A stretch of 64,000 nucleotides of DNA from Klebsiella pneumoniae. GTDB taxonomy: Bacteria; Myxococcota_A; UBA796; SXON01. This document shows positions 27,211-35,988 of the stretch, piece by piece. Below the pieces are notes generated by a model. That model was given only the letters and a program-made list of their open reading frames with translations, did no database searches and had not been told where the DNA came from. Numbering within the stretch: the stretch's first letter is position 1; every line of letters starts with the position of its first letter. The stretch is taken from the NCBI GenBank assembly GCA_945862325.1, contig CAMAXZ010000007.1, positions 1-64,000 on the forward strand, in the 5' to 3' direction. The position numbers and the translations under genes were made by a program.

Positions 27211-30200
27211 GTGCGCCTCCTCTCCCTGACGATCCCCCTGTTCGCCGTCCTCCCCGCCAGCGCCGCCACCGGTGGCCCTGACGCCGCCGGCACGGTGTAC
27301 ACCGACTCGGACGACGGCGTACCCTTCGCCTGGGTGCCGACCACCGGGGCGACCCCGCACGCCCTGGCGAACGGCGCGTCCGTCGAGGTGGACCTCCCGT
27401 TCTCGTTCGACTTCATGGGCGCGTCGTACGACGCGCTCACCCTGACCGGCGACGGCGTCGTGTACTTCGAAGGCGGGAGCGGCGGCGCGACGCCGGCGTG
27501 CCCGAGCGCGGTCTCCGGTCGCGCCGGGGTGGCGGCGTACTGGACCGATCTCGGCGCCGGCACCGTGTACACCCGTACGGTCGGGGCCTACCCCCACCGC
27601 GCGTTCGTGGTCACCTGGGAGGGCGCCACCCACGGCACGGGGACGGGCGACGTCCAGCTCTGGCTCGTCGAACGCCGGGGCGAGATCGCGATCGCCTGGG
27701 CGGACGTCGACTTCGGGGCGGCGGCCGTGAGCGGCGGGGCCGACGCGTACGTCGGCACCTTCGGCGGCACCGCCGCGCTGCCGTACGCGTGCGCGGGCTC
27801 CCGCACGATCGCGGCGGGCGACGCCGCGTGGTTCGGCGACGAAGACGAGCGGCCCGCGCGCGCGGACGTCGGCACCGACGCCATGGTCGGCCCCTGGACA
27901 GGCCCCGAGTCCTTCGCCTACGTCGGGCGCGCCCTGGCGGGCGGCGACGCCGACGGCGACGGCTGGGACGACCTCGTCATCGGCGACCAGGACCTGGACG
28001 AAGGCAGGGTATACCTCGTTCATCGCCCGTCGGCCGGCGGCGAGGTGCTCGACGCCCGCGCGCGCTTCTCCGGCGGCGAGGACGGCGACTCCTTCGGCGC
28101 CGCCGTCCTGCTCGTGGACCACGACGGCGACGGCGCGCCGGAGCTGTTCGTCGGGGCGCGCGACGAGGCGACCGCGGGCGTCGGCGCCGGCGCCGTCTAC
28201 GGGTTCGCGACGGGGCCGTGGGCGGGCGACTCCACCGACGCGGACGCGACCGACACCCTGCGGCCGATCTCCGGTCAGGCGGCCATGGGCGCCACCCTCG
28301 CGAGCGGCGACGTCGACGGCGACGGGTACGCCGACCTGCTCGTGGGGGCGCCCGAGGCGGATTCGACCGGGACGAACGCCGGGGCCGCGTACCTCTACGC
28401 CGGGGGCGCCACCGGCGTCGGCGCGCGCACCACCGCGGACGCGACGGCAGCCTGGCTCGGCGCGGCCGCGGGCGACAGCCTCGGCGCCGCCCTCGCGGTC
28501 GCCGACGTCGACGCCGACGGCTTCGCGGAGGTCGTCATCGGCGGGACGGGCGCGAGCGCCAGCGTGAGCGGCGGCGGCGGCGCGTGGCTGCTCGCCGGGG
28601 GGACCTGGTCCGGAGCCACCGCGATCGACACCGCGGCCGCGTGCGCGTGGGCGGGCACGGTCGCGGGCGGCGAGCTCGGCGCGGCGATCGCCCTCGGCGA
28701 TCTGGACGGCGGCGGCACGCTCGACCTCCTTCTCGGGGCGCCCCGAAGCGACGTCGGGACGATGTTGGACGCCGGCGAGGTCTTCCGGTTCGACGACATC
28801 GATCCGGCCGGCTGCGTCGCCACGCCGACCCAGACCTGGGAGGGGGCCACCGCGTCCGACCTGTTCGGCGCCGCGCTCGCGATCGCGGACCTCGACGGAG
28901 ACGGCGCCGACGACGCCGTGTTCGCCGCGCCGAACGCCGGAGAGGCCGTGAGCGGCGGCGGCACGATCTACGTGTCGACGGCCGCGCCGACCGGCACTCC
29001 GAGCGCGTGGGACGCCGACCACCGGCTGATGGGCACCTACGCGGCCGGCGCCTGGGGCACGGCGATGGTGGTGCTCTCCCAGCCCGATGGCGGTCGCGCG
29101 CTCGCCTCGTCCGCGCCGTACGCGTCGGTGGCCGGCTCATCCGACGGGGGGCTGTGGGAATGGTCGTGGGAGGCGGACTTCACCGACGACGACGCCGACG
29201 GCCACGTCGCGGCCGCGTCGGGCGGCACCGACTGCGACGACGACGACGCCTCGGCGTATCCGGGCGGCGCCGACGTGGCGGGCGACAGCGTCGACGGCGA
29301 CTGCGACGGCTGGATCGACGGGGTGATCGCCGTGCGCACCGACGTCGACGAATTCGCCTACGACCTCGAAGACTTCGCGCTCGACGCGACGGTCTGGGAC
29401 TTCGAGGGCTACGCCGAGGGCGCGACGGTCGGCACGTACGGCTCGGTGACGTTCTCGGGCGGCATCGCCGCGGAGCGCGTGCACGGTGCATGGGCCGCGG
29501 ACACCCGCGGGCTCCGCGTCACCAGCAGCACGAACACCCTCACCCTCACCTTCGCGTCGCCGATCGACGCGATGGCGTTCCGCCTGCTCGACCCCGAGGG
29601 GGACTTCGTGGTGTCCGCGAGCGGCCCGGAGGGCACGGTGGTGCCTTCGTACACCTTCGCCGCGGACGCCGACAACCGGCCCGACGGCGCCTGGTACGGA
29701 TGGCGCTTCGCGGGCTCCGTGGACACCCTCACCCTGCGCGGAGGCTCGACCGACGGCTTCGGCCTCGACGAGCTGGAGATCGTGCTCGCCAGCACGACCG
29801 ACAGCGACGGCGACGGCTACGCCGACGACGAGGGCGACTGCGACGACGGCGATCCGGACGTGTCGCCGGGCGCCCTCGAAGTCTGGTCGAACGGGATCGA
29901 CGACGACTGCGACGGCACGGTCGACGCCGGAAGCGCGACGACCCACGCCGATCTCGCGTCCTGGCAGTCCGCGTCCGGAGTGGCCGACCTCGAGGTCATC
30001 GACTTCGAGACCCTGGCGTCGGCCGCGGTGATCGACGCGCAGTACGCCCTGCTCGGCGTGGACTTCGACGCCTCCCTGCGGGTCTCCTCCGACATCGACG
30101 GCACCGCGCCGAACGACATCCAAGGGGCCGCGACGACCGTCGCCACGACGACCCTCCGCTTCGCCGAGGCGCAGCCCGGCGTGGCGTTCACCCTGCTCGA

Positions 30201-32295
30201 CGCCGACGCGAGCGTGACGCTGACCGCCAGCCGGGACGGAGAGACGGCGTACACCCTGTCGATCTCGGGTACGGGCGGCGCGCAGCTCGTGGCGGTGTCC
30301 TTCGAAGAGCCGATGGACACGCTCGTGGTGTCGTCGTCGGACGGCGCCTACGGCCTCGACGACCTCACCTTCGGCGCCCTCGGGCTCGACGACGCGGACG
30401 GCGACGGGCTCACCGAAGCCGAAGGCGACTGCGACGACGACGACGCGTCGGTGGCGCCGGACGCCCCCGAGACCTGGTACGACGGCGTCGACGGCGACTG
30501 CGACGGCGCGAGCGACTACGACGCCGACGCCGACGGGCACGACGACGAGGCGTGGGGCGGCGGCGACTGCGACGACTCCACCGCCGCGGCCTCGCCCGAC
30601 GGCACGGAGACCTGGTACGACGGCATCGACGGCGACTGCGACGGCGCGAGCGACTACGACGCCGATGTCGACGGCCACGACGACGCCACCTTCGGCGGCG
30701 ACGACTGCGACGACGGCGACGACGCCGTGTCCCCCGACGCCGCGGAGGTCTGGTACGACGGGGTCGACGGCGACTGCGGCGGCGACGACGACTTCGACAG
30801 CGACGGCGACGGCGAGCGGCCGGCCGCCTTCGGCGGCAGCGACTGCGACGACGACGACGCCACGGCGTACTCGGGCGCGGACGAGATCCCCTACGACGGG
30901 GTCGACTCCGACTGCTCGGGCGAGTCGGACAGCGACTTCGACGCGGACGACGACGGATACGACGCCGTGGCCTACGGGGGCACGGACTGCGAGGACACCG
31001 AGGCGTCGGCCTACCCCGGGGCTCCCGGCGACATCTGCTACGACGGCGTCGACACCGACTGCGACGGCGCGTCCGACTACGACTGCGACGGCGACGGCCA
31101 CGACACGGATCGCGAGAGCGGCGACGACTGCGACGACACCGACCCGACGATCTCGCCGGACGCGACGGACACCCTCGGCGACGGCATCGACAGCGACTGC
31201 GACGGCGCGCTCGAGTACGACGCGGACGGCGACGGGCACGAAGACGTCGCGAACGGCGGCGACGACTGCGACGACACCGACCTCACGATCTACCCGGGCG
31301 CCGCGGACGCCTGCTACGACGGCGTCGACGCCGACTGCGCGGGCGACGACGACGACGATTGTGACGCCGACGGCTACGGCTACGCCGCCGACTGCGACGA
31401 CACCGACGCGTCGATCTCCCCGGCGGTCGTCGACTACCCCTACGACGGGGTGGACTCCAACTGCGACGGGGCCGACGACGACGACGCGGACGGTGACGGA
31501 TACACCGCGGAATGGTACGGAGGCACCGACTGTGACGACACGGATGCGTCGGCGTACCCTGGCGCGGCCGACACCTGGTACGACGGCGTGGACAGCGACT
31601 GCGCGTCCGACGACGACTACGACGCCGACGCCGACGGCTACACCGACGCCGATTCGGGCGGTTTGGACTGCGACGACGTCGACGCCGACACGAACCCGGG
31701 CGCGATCGACGTGCCCGACGACGGCATCGACCAGGACTGCGACGGCGCCGACGCGGTGACCTGTACCGACTGCGACGACGATGGGTACACCGGCGCCGCC
31801 GACTGCGACGACGGCGATGCCAGTGTGTACAGTGGCGCAGCGGACGCGCCCTACGACGGCGTCGATGCCGACTGTGCGTCGGACGACGACTACGACGCCG
31901 ACGGCGACGGCAGCCGCGCGAGCGCTTGGGGCGGCGGCGACTGCGACGACACCGACCCCGCACGCGGCCCGCACGTGGCCACGGACGCGTGCGGCGGCGG
32001 CGACGAAAACTGCGACGGCACGGTCGACGAAGACTGCGACGACACGGACACCGACGACACCGACGACACCGACGACACCGACGACACCGACACCGACGAC
32101 ACCGACGACACGGACACCGACGACACCGACACCGACGACACCGGAGACTGGCTCCCAGAGCCGGGTGACCTCACCGGCCTCGAGCCCGACGCCCGCGGCC
32201 GGCGAGGGTGCGGCGGCGCGGCGGACGCGGCGTGGGTGGTCGGCCCATGGACCCTCGCGCTCGCCGCGGCGGCCGCGCGGCGCCGCAAGCGCTGA
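27211..32295 (+). CDS. Large FG-GAP and MopE-repeat surface protein with MYXO-CTERM-like tail
   Basis: A 1694-residue protein with GTG start and signal peptide (VRLLSLTIPLFAVLPASA). Residues about 30-215 resemble a NIDO-like beta domain (VAAYWTDLG, AFVVTWEGATHG). About 235-650 are FG-GAP repeats with DxDxDG calcium loops. From about 655 to 1605 there are 14 MopE-type metal-binding repeats (core CDDxDxxxxPGAxDxxYDGVDxDC, quoted as consensus), interrupted by two jelly-roll-like beta domains. An Asp/Thr linker (about 1610-1645) leads to a C-terminal sorting tail: single Cys in RRGCGG, a hydrophobic helix, and RRRKR. The tail is MYXO-CTERM-like and implies surface display. Calcium or copper binding is inferred from the repeat family. 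Confidence 0.9.
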   Translation: MRLLSLTIPLFAVLPASAATGGPDAAGTVYTDSDDGVPFAWVPTTGATPHALANGASVEVDLPFSFDFMGASYDALTLTGDGVVYFEGGSGGATPACPSAVSGRAGVAAYWTDLGAGTVYTRTVGAYPHRAFVVTWEGATHGTGTGDVQLWLVERRGEIAIAWADVDFGAAAVSGGADAYVGTFGGTAALPYACAGSRTIAAGDAAWFGDEDERPARADVGTDAMVGPWTGPESFAYVGRALAGGDADGDGWDDLVIGDQDLDEGRVYLVHRPSAGGEVLDARARFSGGEDGDSFGAAVLLVDHDGDGAPELFVGARDEATAGVGAGAVYGFATGPWAGDSTDADATDTLRPISGQAAMGATLASGDVDGDGYADLLVGAPEADSTGTNAGAAYLYAGGATGVGARTTADATAAWLGAAAGDSLGAALAVADVDADGFAEVVIGGTGASASVSGGGGAWLLAGGTWSGATAIDTAAACAWAGTVAGGELGAAIALGDLDGGGTLDLLLGAPRSDVGTMLDAGEVFRFDDIDPAGCVATPTQTWEGATASDLFGAALAIADLDGDGADDAVFAAPNAGEAVSGGGTIYVSTAAPTGTPSAWDADHRLMGTYAAGAWGTAMVVLSQPDGGRALASSAPYASVAGSSDGGLWEWSWEADFTDDDADGHVAAASGGTDCDDDDASAYPGGADVAGDSVDGDCDGWIDGVIAVRTDVDEFAYDLEDFALDATVWDFEGYAEGATVGTYGSVTFSGGIAAERVHGAWAADTRGLRVTSSTNTLTLTFASPIDAMAFRLLDPEGDFVVSASGPEGTVVPSYTFAADADNRPDGAWYGWRFAGSVDTLTLRGGSTDGFGLDELEIVLASTTDSDGDGYADDEGDCDDGDPDVSPGALEVWSNGIDDDCDGTVDAGSATTHADLASWQSASGVADLEVIDFETLASAAVIDAQYALLGVDFDASLRVSSDIDGTAPNDIQGAATTVATTTLRFAEAQPGVAFTLLDADASVTLTASRDGETAYTLSISGTGGAQLVAVSFEEPMDTLVVSSSDGAYGLDDLTFGALGLDDADGDGLTEAEGDCDDDDASVAPDAPETWYDGVDGDCDGASDYDADADGHDDEAWGGGDCDDSTAAASPDGTETWYDGIDGDCDGASDYDADVDGHDDATFGGDDCDDGDDAVSPDAAEVWYDGVDGDCGGDDDFDSDGDGERPAAFGGSDCDDDDATAYSGADEIPYDGVDSDCSGESDSDFDADDDGYDAVAYGGTDCEDTEASAYPGAPGDICYDGVDTDCDGASDYDCDGDGHDTDRESGDDCDDTDPTISPDATDTLGDGIDSDCDGALEYDADGDGHEDVANGGDDCDDTDLTIYPGAADACYDGVDADCAGDDDDDCDADGYGYAADCDDTDASISPAVVDYPYDGVDSNCDGADDDDADGDGYTAEWYGGTDCDDTDASAYPGAADTWYDGVDSDCASDDDYDADADGYTDADSGGLDCDDVDADTNPGAIDVPDDGIDQDCDGADAVTCTDCDDDGYTGAADCDDGDASVYSGAADAPYDGVDADCASDDDYDADGDGSRASAWGGGDCDDTDPARGPHVATDACGGGDENCDGTVDEDCDDTDTDDTDDTDDTDDTDTDDTDDTDTDDTDTDDTGDWLPEPGDLTGLEPDARGRRGCGGAADAAWVVGPWTLALAAAAARRRKR
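32041..32142 (+). repeat. Asp/Thr-coding GAC/ACC tandem array
   Basis: The stretch consists of imperfect units of GACACC and GACGACACC and encodes an Asp/Thr-only linker just before the C-terminal sorting tail. All units are multiples of three, so length changes keep the frame. Confidence 0.8.
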
Positions 32296-32319
32296 GCGCG
32301 ACGGCGAGGCGCGGCGGGA

Positions 32320-33273
32320 TCACTCCGGCGCCGGCAACCCTGCCGTGAGGTCCTTCATGAACCGCTTGTCCGTCTCCAAGGCCGCGAGTACGGCCTTCGT
32401 CGCGTCTTCGCCCGCGCAGCCCCCGAGCGCCGCCGGGTTCGGACACCAGGCCACCCCGGCCGGGCCGCCCTTCTTCGCCCCGCGCTGCAGCGCGGCGACG
32501 ACGAGCGCTCGGAGCGCGGCGCCGTCCGCCGCGAGGGTCTGGTCCCACGCCGTTCGGGCGGCCTTGGCCGCCTCGGGCGCCCCGCCCGCCTTCTCCAACG
32601 CCGCTTCCGCCGTGGCCTCCGCGTCCGCGCGCGCCGACGCGACACGACGCCCCACGAAGCGCGCCGCGAGCGCCGGGCCGGACACCCAGCGGTCGCCGCC
32701 GGTCATCGGCACCGCCGCCAGGGTCGTGCGCGGGGTGGAGACCGCCGGCCACTCCACCGTCGCGATGTCGGCCAGCTCCTTCGCGAGCGCCGCGTCGGCG
32801 TCGATGGCCGCCGCGATCGCGGGGTTCCGGTCTTCTCCCGGGCAGTTCGAACGCCCGATCATGGCCGCGACGCCGGTGGGCGCGCACTCCTTCAGATCGA
32901 CCCCTTTCGCGGCCGCCGGGAGCGCCCGCTCCAGGGCCGCGCCGAACACCCGGCCGTAGTCTTCCTGCAGGAGGTCGGCGTGCTTTTGCAGGCGCAAGGC
33001 TTCGCCGACCGCCTGACGGCGCGTGGACTCGTACCAGGCGCGGGCCTCCGCCGGTGCGTCGGCGCCCAACATCCCCGTGCCGACCTCGAGATCCTGCAAG
33101 GCCGACCCGATCGCGCGCAGCTTGCCGTCGCGCTCCTCGAACGCGGGCCCCATCACCTCGGACGCCTTGCCGAACGCGACGCTGAGCTTCGCCACCCCAT
33201 CGGGGCTGTAGTGAGCAACCGGCGCGGCGGACGCCGCGGAGACGAGCGCGGCGAGCAGGAGCAGGCGGGACAT
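32320..33273 (-). CDS. Secreted helical protein of unknown function
   Basis: A 317-residue protein. ATG 33273 is preceded by GGAGGAGG 4 bases away and opens a signal peptide (MSRLLLLAALVSAASAAP). The mature part is Ala/Glu-rich and helical. It has cysteines at about residues 131, 146, 274 and 284 that could pair (DLKECAPTG, GRSNCPGED, AWCPNPA, GGCAGED). It is divergent from the GGDDxY repeat lipoprotein, with only 32 bases between start codons, so the two must share a short promoter region. No family recognised. Confidence 0.75.
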   Translation of the reverse strand: MSRLLLLAALVSAASAAPVAHYSPDGVAKLSVAFGKASEVMGPAFEERDGKLRAIGSALQDLEVGTGMLGADAPAEARAWYESTRRQAVGEALRLQKHADLLQEDYGRVFGAALERALPAAAKGVDLKECAPTGVAAMIGRSNCPGEDRNPAIAAAIDADAALAKELADIATVEWPAVSTPRTTLAAVPMTGGDRWVSGPALAARFVGRRVASARADAEATAEAALEKAGGAPEAAKAARTAWDQTLAADGAALRALVVAALQRGAKKGGPAGVAWCPNPAALGGCAGEDATKAVLAALETDKRFMKDLTAGLPAPE

Positions 33274-33305
33274 GGTGCCTCCTCCGGGCATGCTAACCTC
33301 GGCGG

Positions 33306-35501
33306 ATGCTCCTCTGGCTCGCGTTCGCCTGCACCAACCCCGACGATGCCGACCCCAAGCCCGACACCGCCGACACCGGCGACGGGTCACCGACGTTCGA
33401 CGCCCCGGCCGACCCGGTCGACTGCGCGCCCGGTCGCGACGCGCCCCTGCTCGACGCGGCCCTCGCCGACGCCGGGCTCGCGCGCGAGGATCTCGGGTGG
33501 ACCGACCGCGAGTGGAACAACCGCGGCGACCTGGTCGATCCGACCTTCCAGCTCTCGTGGTTCACCGCCGCCCACCACTCCCCGGAGCACGCCGCGTGCA
33601 CCGCTCGCCAGCTCGAGGCGGACCTCGACCACGCGGCGGCGAGCGCGGCGCCCGTCACGAACGCCCTCGGCGCCCTCGCCGGCTGGGCGGACGCGCCGAC
33701 CACGGGCGGGCCGCTCGTCGCGCCCGAGGGCGTCGGCTTCGCGGAGGCCCTCGCCGAGCTCGCGGACGCCACGGGCGCCTCCGGCGCCGAAGAAGCGGCG
33801 GCCGAGCTCGATCCTGCGCTCGCGGAGGCCCTCACCCCGGTCATCCTCGCGATCGCCGAGGGCGTGCGCGTCCGCGCCGCGATCGACGCGGTCATCGACC
33901 CCCACGACAGCCGGATGCCCAAGAAGATCTACGATCGCACGCCCGGCTGGGTCATCGCGGTCAACAATGTCCTGCCGGACATCACGGACCCCGACGAGCT
34001 CGCGTGGTGGGCGGAGTGGTACCTCGGCGCGGACGGGCCACGCGCGCTCGTCCTCCCGGCGCGCCGCATCGCCGCGGCGGTCGAGGCCGTCGACTGGACC
34101 GCGTTCGCGGGCGGCGACGTCGACTGGAGCTTCGAGACCCCGATGGGGGTCGTGAAGGTGTCCCCCTCCACGAACGACAGCTTCGACGAGGATCTGGTCG
34201 CGCTCCTCCACGTCGACCTGGGCGGCGCGGACCTGTACCTCGGCTCCGCCGGCGCCACGGCCAGCGAGGACAACCCCGTCTCGGTGCTCCTCGACCTCGG
34301 CGGCAACGACCTCTACGGGTATCCGCCCGGCTACGACGTGCACGACGGCTCGGCGCTGCCGTCGGACGCCGCGGGGCGTCAGAACGGGGGCGGTGGATAC
34401 TGGCCGTCCGCGTCGCAGGTGTCGCGGCAGGGCGTCGGGCGGCACGGCATCGGCCTGCTGTTCGATCTCGGCGCGTCGAGCGACAGCTACGCGTCGCTCC
34501 GAATGAGCCAGGGCTTCGGGGCGGCCGGCGTCGGTGTCTTGCGTGACGACGGCGGGCGGGATTCGTACACCGCCGAGGCCGGCGCGCAGGGCTCCGCGGT
34601 GTGGGGGCTCGGCCTCCTGCTCGACGGCGGCGGCGACGATCAGTACACGATCTGGGCGTTCGGCCAGGGCTTCGGGTACGTCGCCAGCGGCGGGGCCCTC
34701 GTGGACGTGGGCGACGGCAAGGACCGGTACAGGTCCGACCCCGGCAACGACTACGGCGGCACCACGGTCTACCACAGCGCGCAGCTCGCCGACGGCCAAG
34801 GAAACAGCAGCTTCACCCAAGGTGCGGGCTTCGGCATGCGCGCCGACACGTACTCCACGTGGCTGGCCGGCGGCCTTGGCGTCCTCCGCGACGGCGGCGG
34901 CGACGACACCTACGTGGCCGGCGTGTTCGCCCAGGGCACCGGGTATTGGGAAGGGACCGGCATCCTCGCGGACGCCGGCGGCGACGACACCTACGACGCC
35001 CTCTGGTACGTCCAGGGCGGGGCGGCGCACATGGCGCTCGGGATGCTGCTGGACGCAGCCGGAAACGATAGCTACAACCTCGATTTCCAGCCATACAACG
35101 TGCACCTCGGCAGCGGCCACGACTTCTCGCTCGGCGTGTTCGTCGACGACGCCGGCGACGACCGGTACCGCTTCACCACGCTCGCGGTCGGGGCGTCGAA
35201 TTGCCAGGGCGTCGGGGTGTTCGTCGACAACGACGGCGCCGACACCTACGAAGCGCTCTCCACCTACGCCGTGGGGCTCGGCAACCACTCCACCGAGTGC
35301 GACGGCGCCCAGCAGAACACGGCCGACTCCGAGGGCCTGTTCATGGACGCCGGGGGCGACGCGGACGCGTGGACCTGGCCGGACCCGACGGACCGCGAGC
35401 CCGGCGACGACCGCAGCTTCGGTCACGCGTGGGCGGGCACGAGCGACGAGAAGGGCGGCGCGGTCGACGGCGACGGCGAGACGAATTTCCGGGCGCGCTG
35501 A
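33306..35501 (+). CDS. Lipoprotein with GGDDxY beta-repeats
   Basis: A 731-residue lipoprotein. An in-frame TAA at 33294-33296 leaves ATG 33306 as the only start, giving the exceptionally short signal MLLWLAFAC with lipobox Cys at residue 9, followed by an Asp/Thr/Pro linker. Residues 40-295 are mostly helical. From about 300 to 695 there are 11-12 repeats of roughly 25-35 residues with core G(V/L)GxLxDxGGDDxY followed by a Gln-Gly or Gly-rich strand (for example GILADAGGDDTYDAL, GVLRDGGGDDTYVAG). The regular Gly, Asp and Tyr spacing suggests a calcium-binding beta-solenoid. It is probably on the outer membrane surface. I do not know a characterised homologue. Confidence 0.85.
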   Translation: MLLWLAFACTNPDDADPKPDTADTGDGSPTFDAPADPVDCAPGRDAPLLDAALADAGLAREDLGWTDREWNNRGDLVDPTFQLSWFTAAHHSPEHAACTARQLEADLDHAAASAAPVTNALGALAGWADAPTTGGPLVAPEGVGFAEALAELADATGASGAEEAAAELDPALAEALTPVILAIAEGVRVRAAIDAVIDPHDSRMPKKIYDRTPGWVIAVNNVLPDITDPDELAWWAEWYLGADGPRALVLPARRIAAAVEAVDWTAFAGGDVDWSFETPMGVVKVSPSTNDSFDEDLVALLHVDLGGADLYLGSAGATASEDNPVSVLLDLGGNDLYGYPPGYDVHDGSALPSDAAGRQNGGGGYWPSASQVSRQGVGRHGIGLLFDLGASSDSYASLRMSQGFGAAGVGVLRDDGGRDSYTAEAGAQGSAVWGLGLLLDGGGDDQYTIWAFGQGFGYVASGGALVDVGDGKDRYRSDPGNDYGGTTVYHSAQLADGQGNSSFTQGAGFGMRADTYSTWLAGGLGVLRDGGGDDTYVAGVFAQGTGYWEGTGILADAGGDDTYDALWYVQGGAAHMALGMLLDAAGNDSYNLDFQPYNVHLGSGHDFSLGVFVDDAGDDRYRFTTLAVGASNCQGVGVFVDNDGADTYEALSTYAVGLGNHSTECDGAQQNTADSEGLFMDAGGDADAWTWPDPTDREPGDDRSFGHAWAGTSDEKGGAVDGDGETNFRAR

Positions 35502-35503
35502 GC

Positions 35504-35836
35504 TCAGCCGCGAAACATGAACCACGCGGCCATCGCCATGCAGACCGACGCGGCGGCGTAGTTCCACGTCAGCCGCTCGCCCATGTAGAGCACGGCGAAC
35601 CCCGCGAACACCGACATCGTGACGATCTCCTGGAGGACCTTCAGCTGCGCGAGGTTCATCGTGGAGTAGCCGATGCGGTTGGCCGGCACCTGCACGCAAT
35701 ACTCGAAGAACGCGATGCCCCAGCTGACCGCGATGGCGATCCAGAGGGGCTTGTCGCGCAGGTCGCGCAGGTGCGCGTACCAGGCGAAGGTCATGAACAC
35801 GTTGGACACGGTCAGGAGGAGGATCGTTCGGAGCAT
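35504..35836 (-). CDS. DMT-superfamily small membrane protein (DUF486)
   Basis: A 110-residue protein with four hydrophobic segments. It shows the DUF486 pattern FMTFAWYAHLR near the start, WGIAFFEYCVQVPANR in the middle and LTWNYAAASVCMAMAAWFMF at the end. DUF486 proteins are four-helix members of the drug/metabolite transporter superfamily and probably act as dimers; their substrate is unknown. ATG 35836 was chosen by alignment of the first helix with the family pattern. It converges on the GGDDxY gene with 2 bases between the stop codons. Confidence 0.88.
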   Translation of the reverse strand: MLRTILLLTVSNVFMTFAWYAHLRDLRDKPLWIAIAVSWGIAFFEYCVQVPANRIGYSTMNLAQLKVLQEIVTMSVFAGFAVLYMGERLTWNYAAASVCMAMAAWFMFRG

Positions 35837-35910
35837 GTCGGATGAGGCGTCGTGTGGTGCACCGCTGCCTACTCGCCACGGAGGGCTGGCGCCACCGCCG
35901 CCTCGCCGCC

Positions 35911-35942
35911 GGGTCGGCCGCTGGCCGGGTCGGCCGCTGGCC
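35911..35942. repeat. Two-copy 16-base tandem repeat
   Basis: GGGTCGGCCGCTGGCC occurs twice in direct succession in the 152-base gap between the DUF486 start and the end of the next minus-strand gene. No gene is seen in this gap. Confidence 0.7.
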
Positions 35943-35988
35943 GGGGCGACTGCGGCTCGCGGCGCGACGTCGCCAGGCTGAACCGGCG

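Noticed and set aside
27498-31974. Arg-rich and Val-rich open frames inside and opposite the 1694-residue surface gene
   Set aside because: They follow from GAC/GGC repeat codons read in other frames; no start signals or domains.
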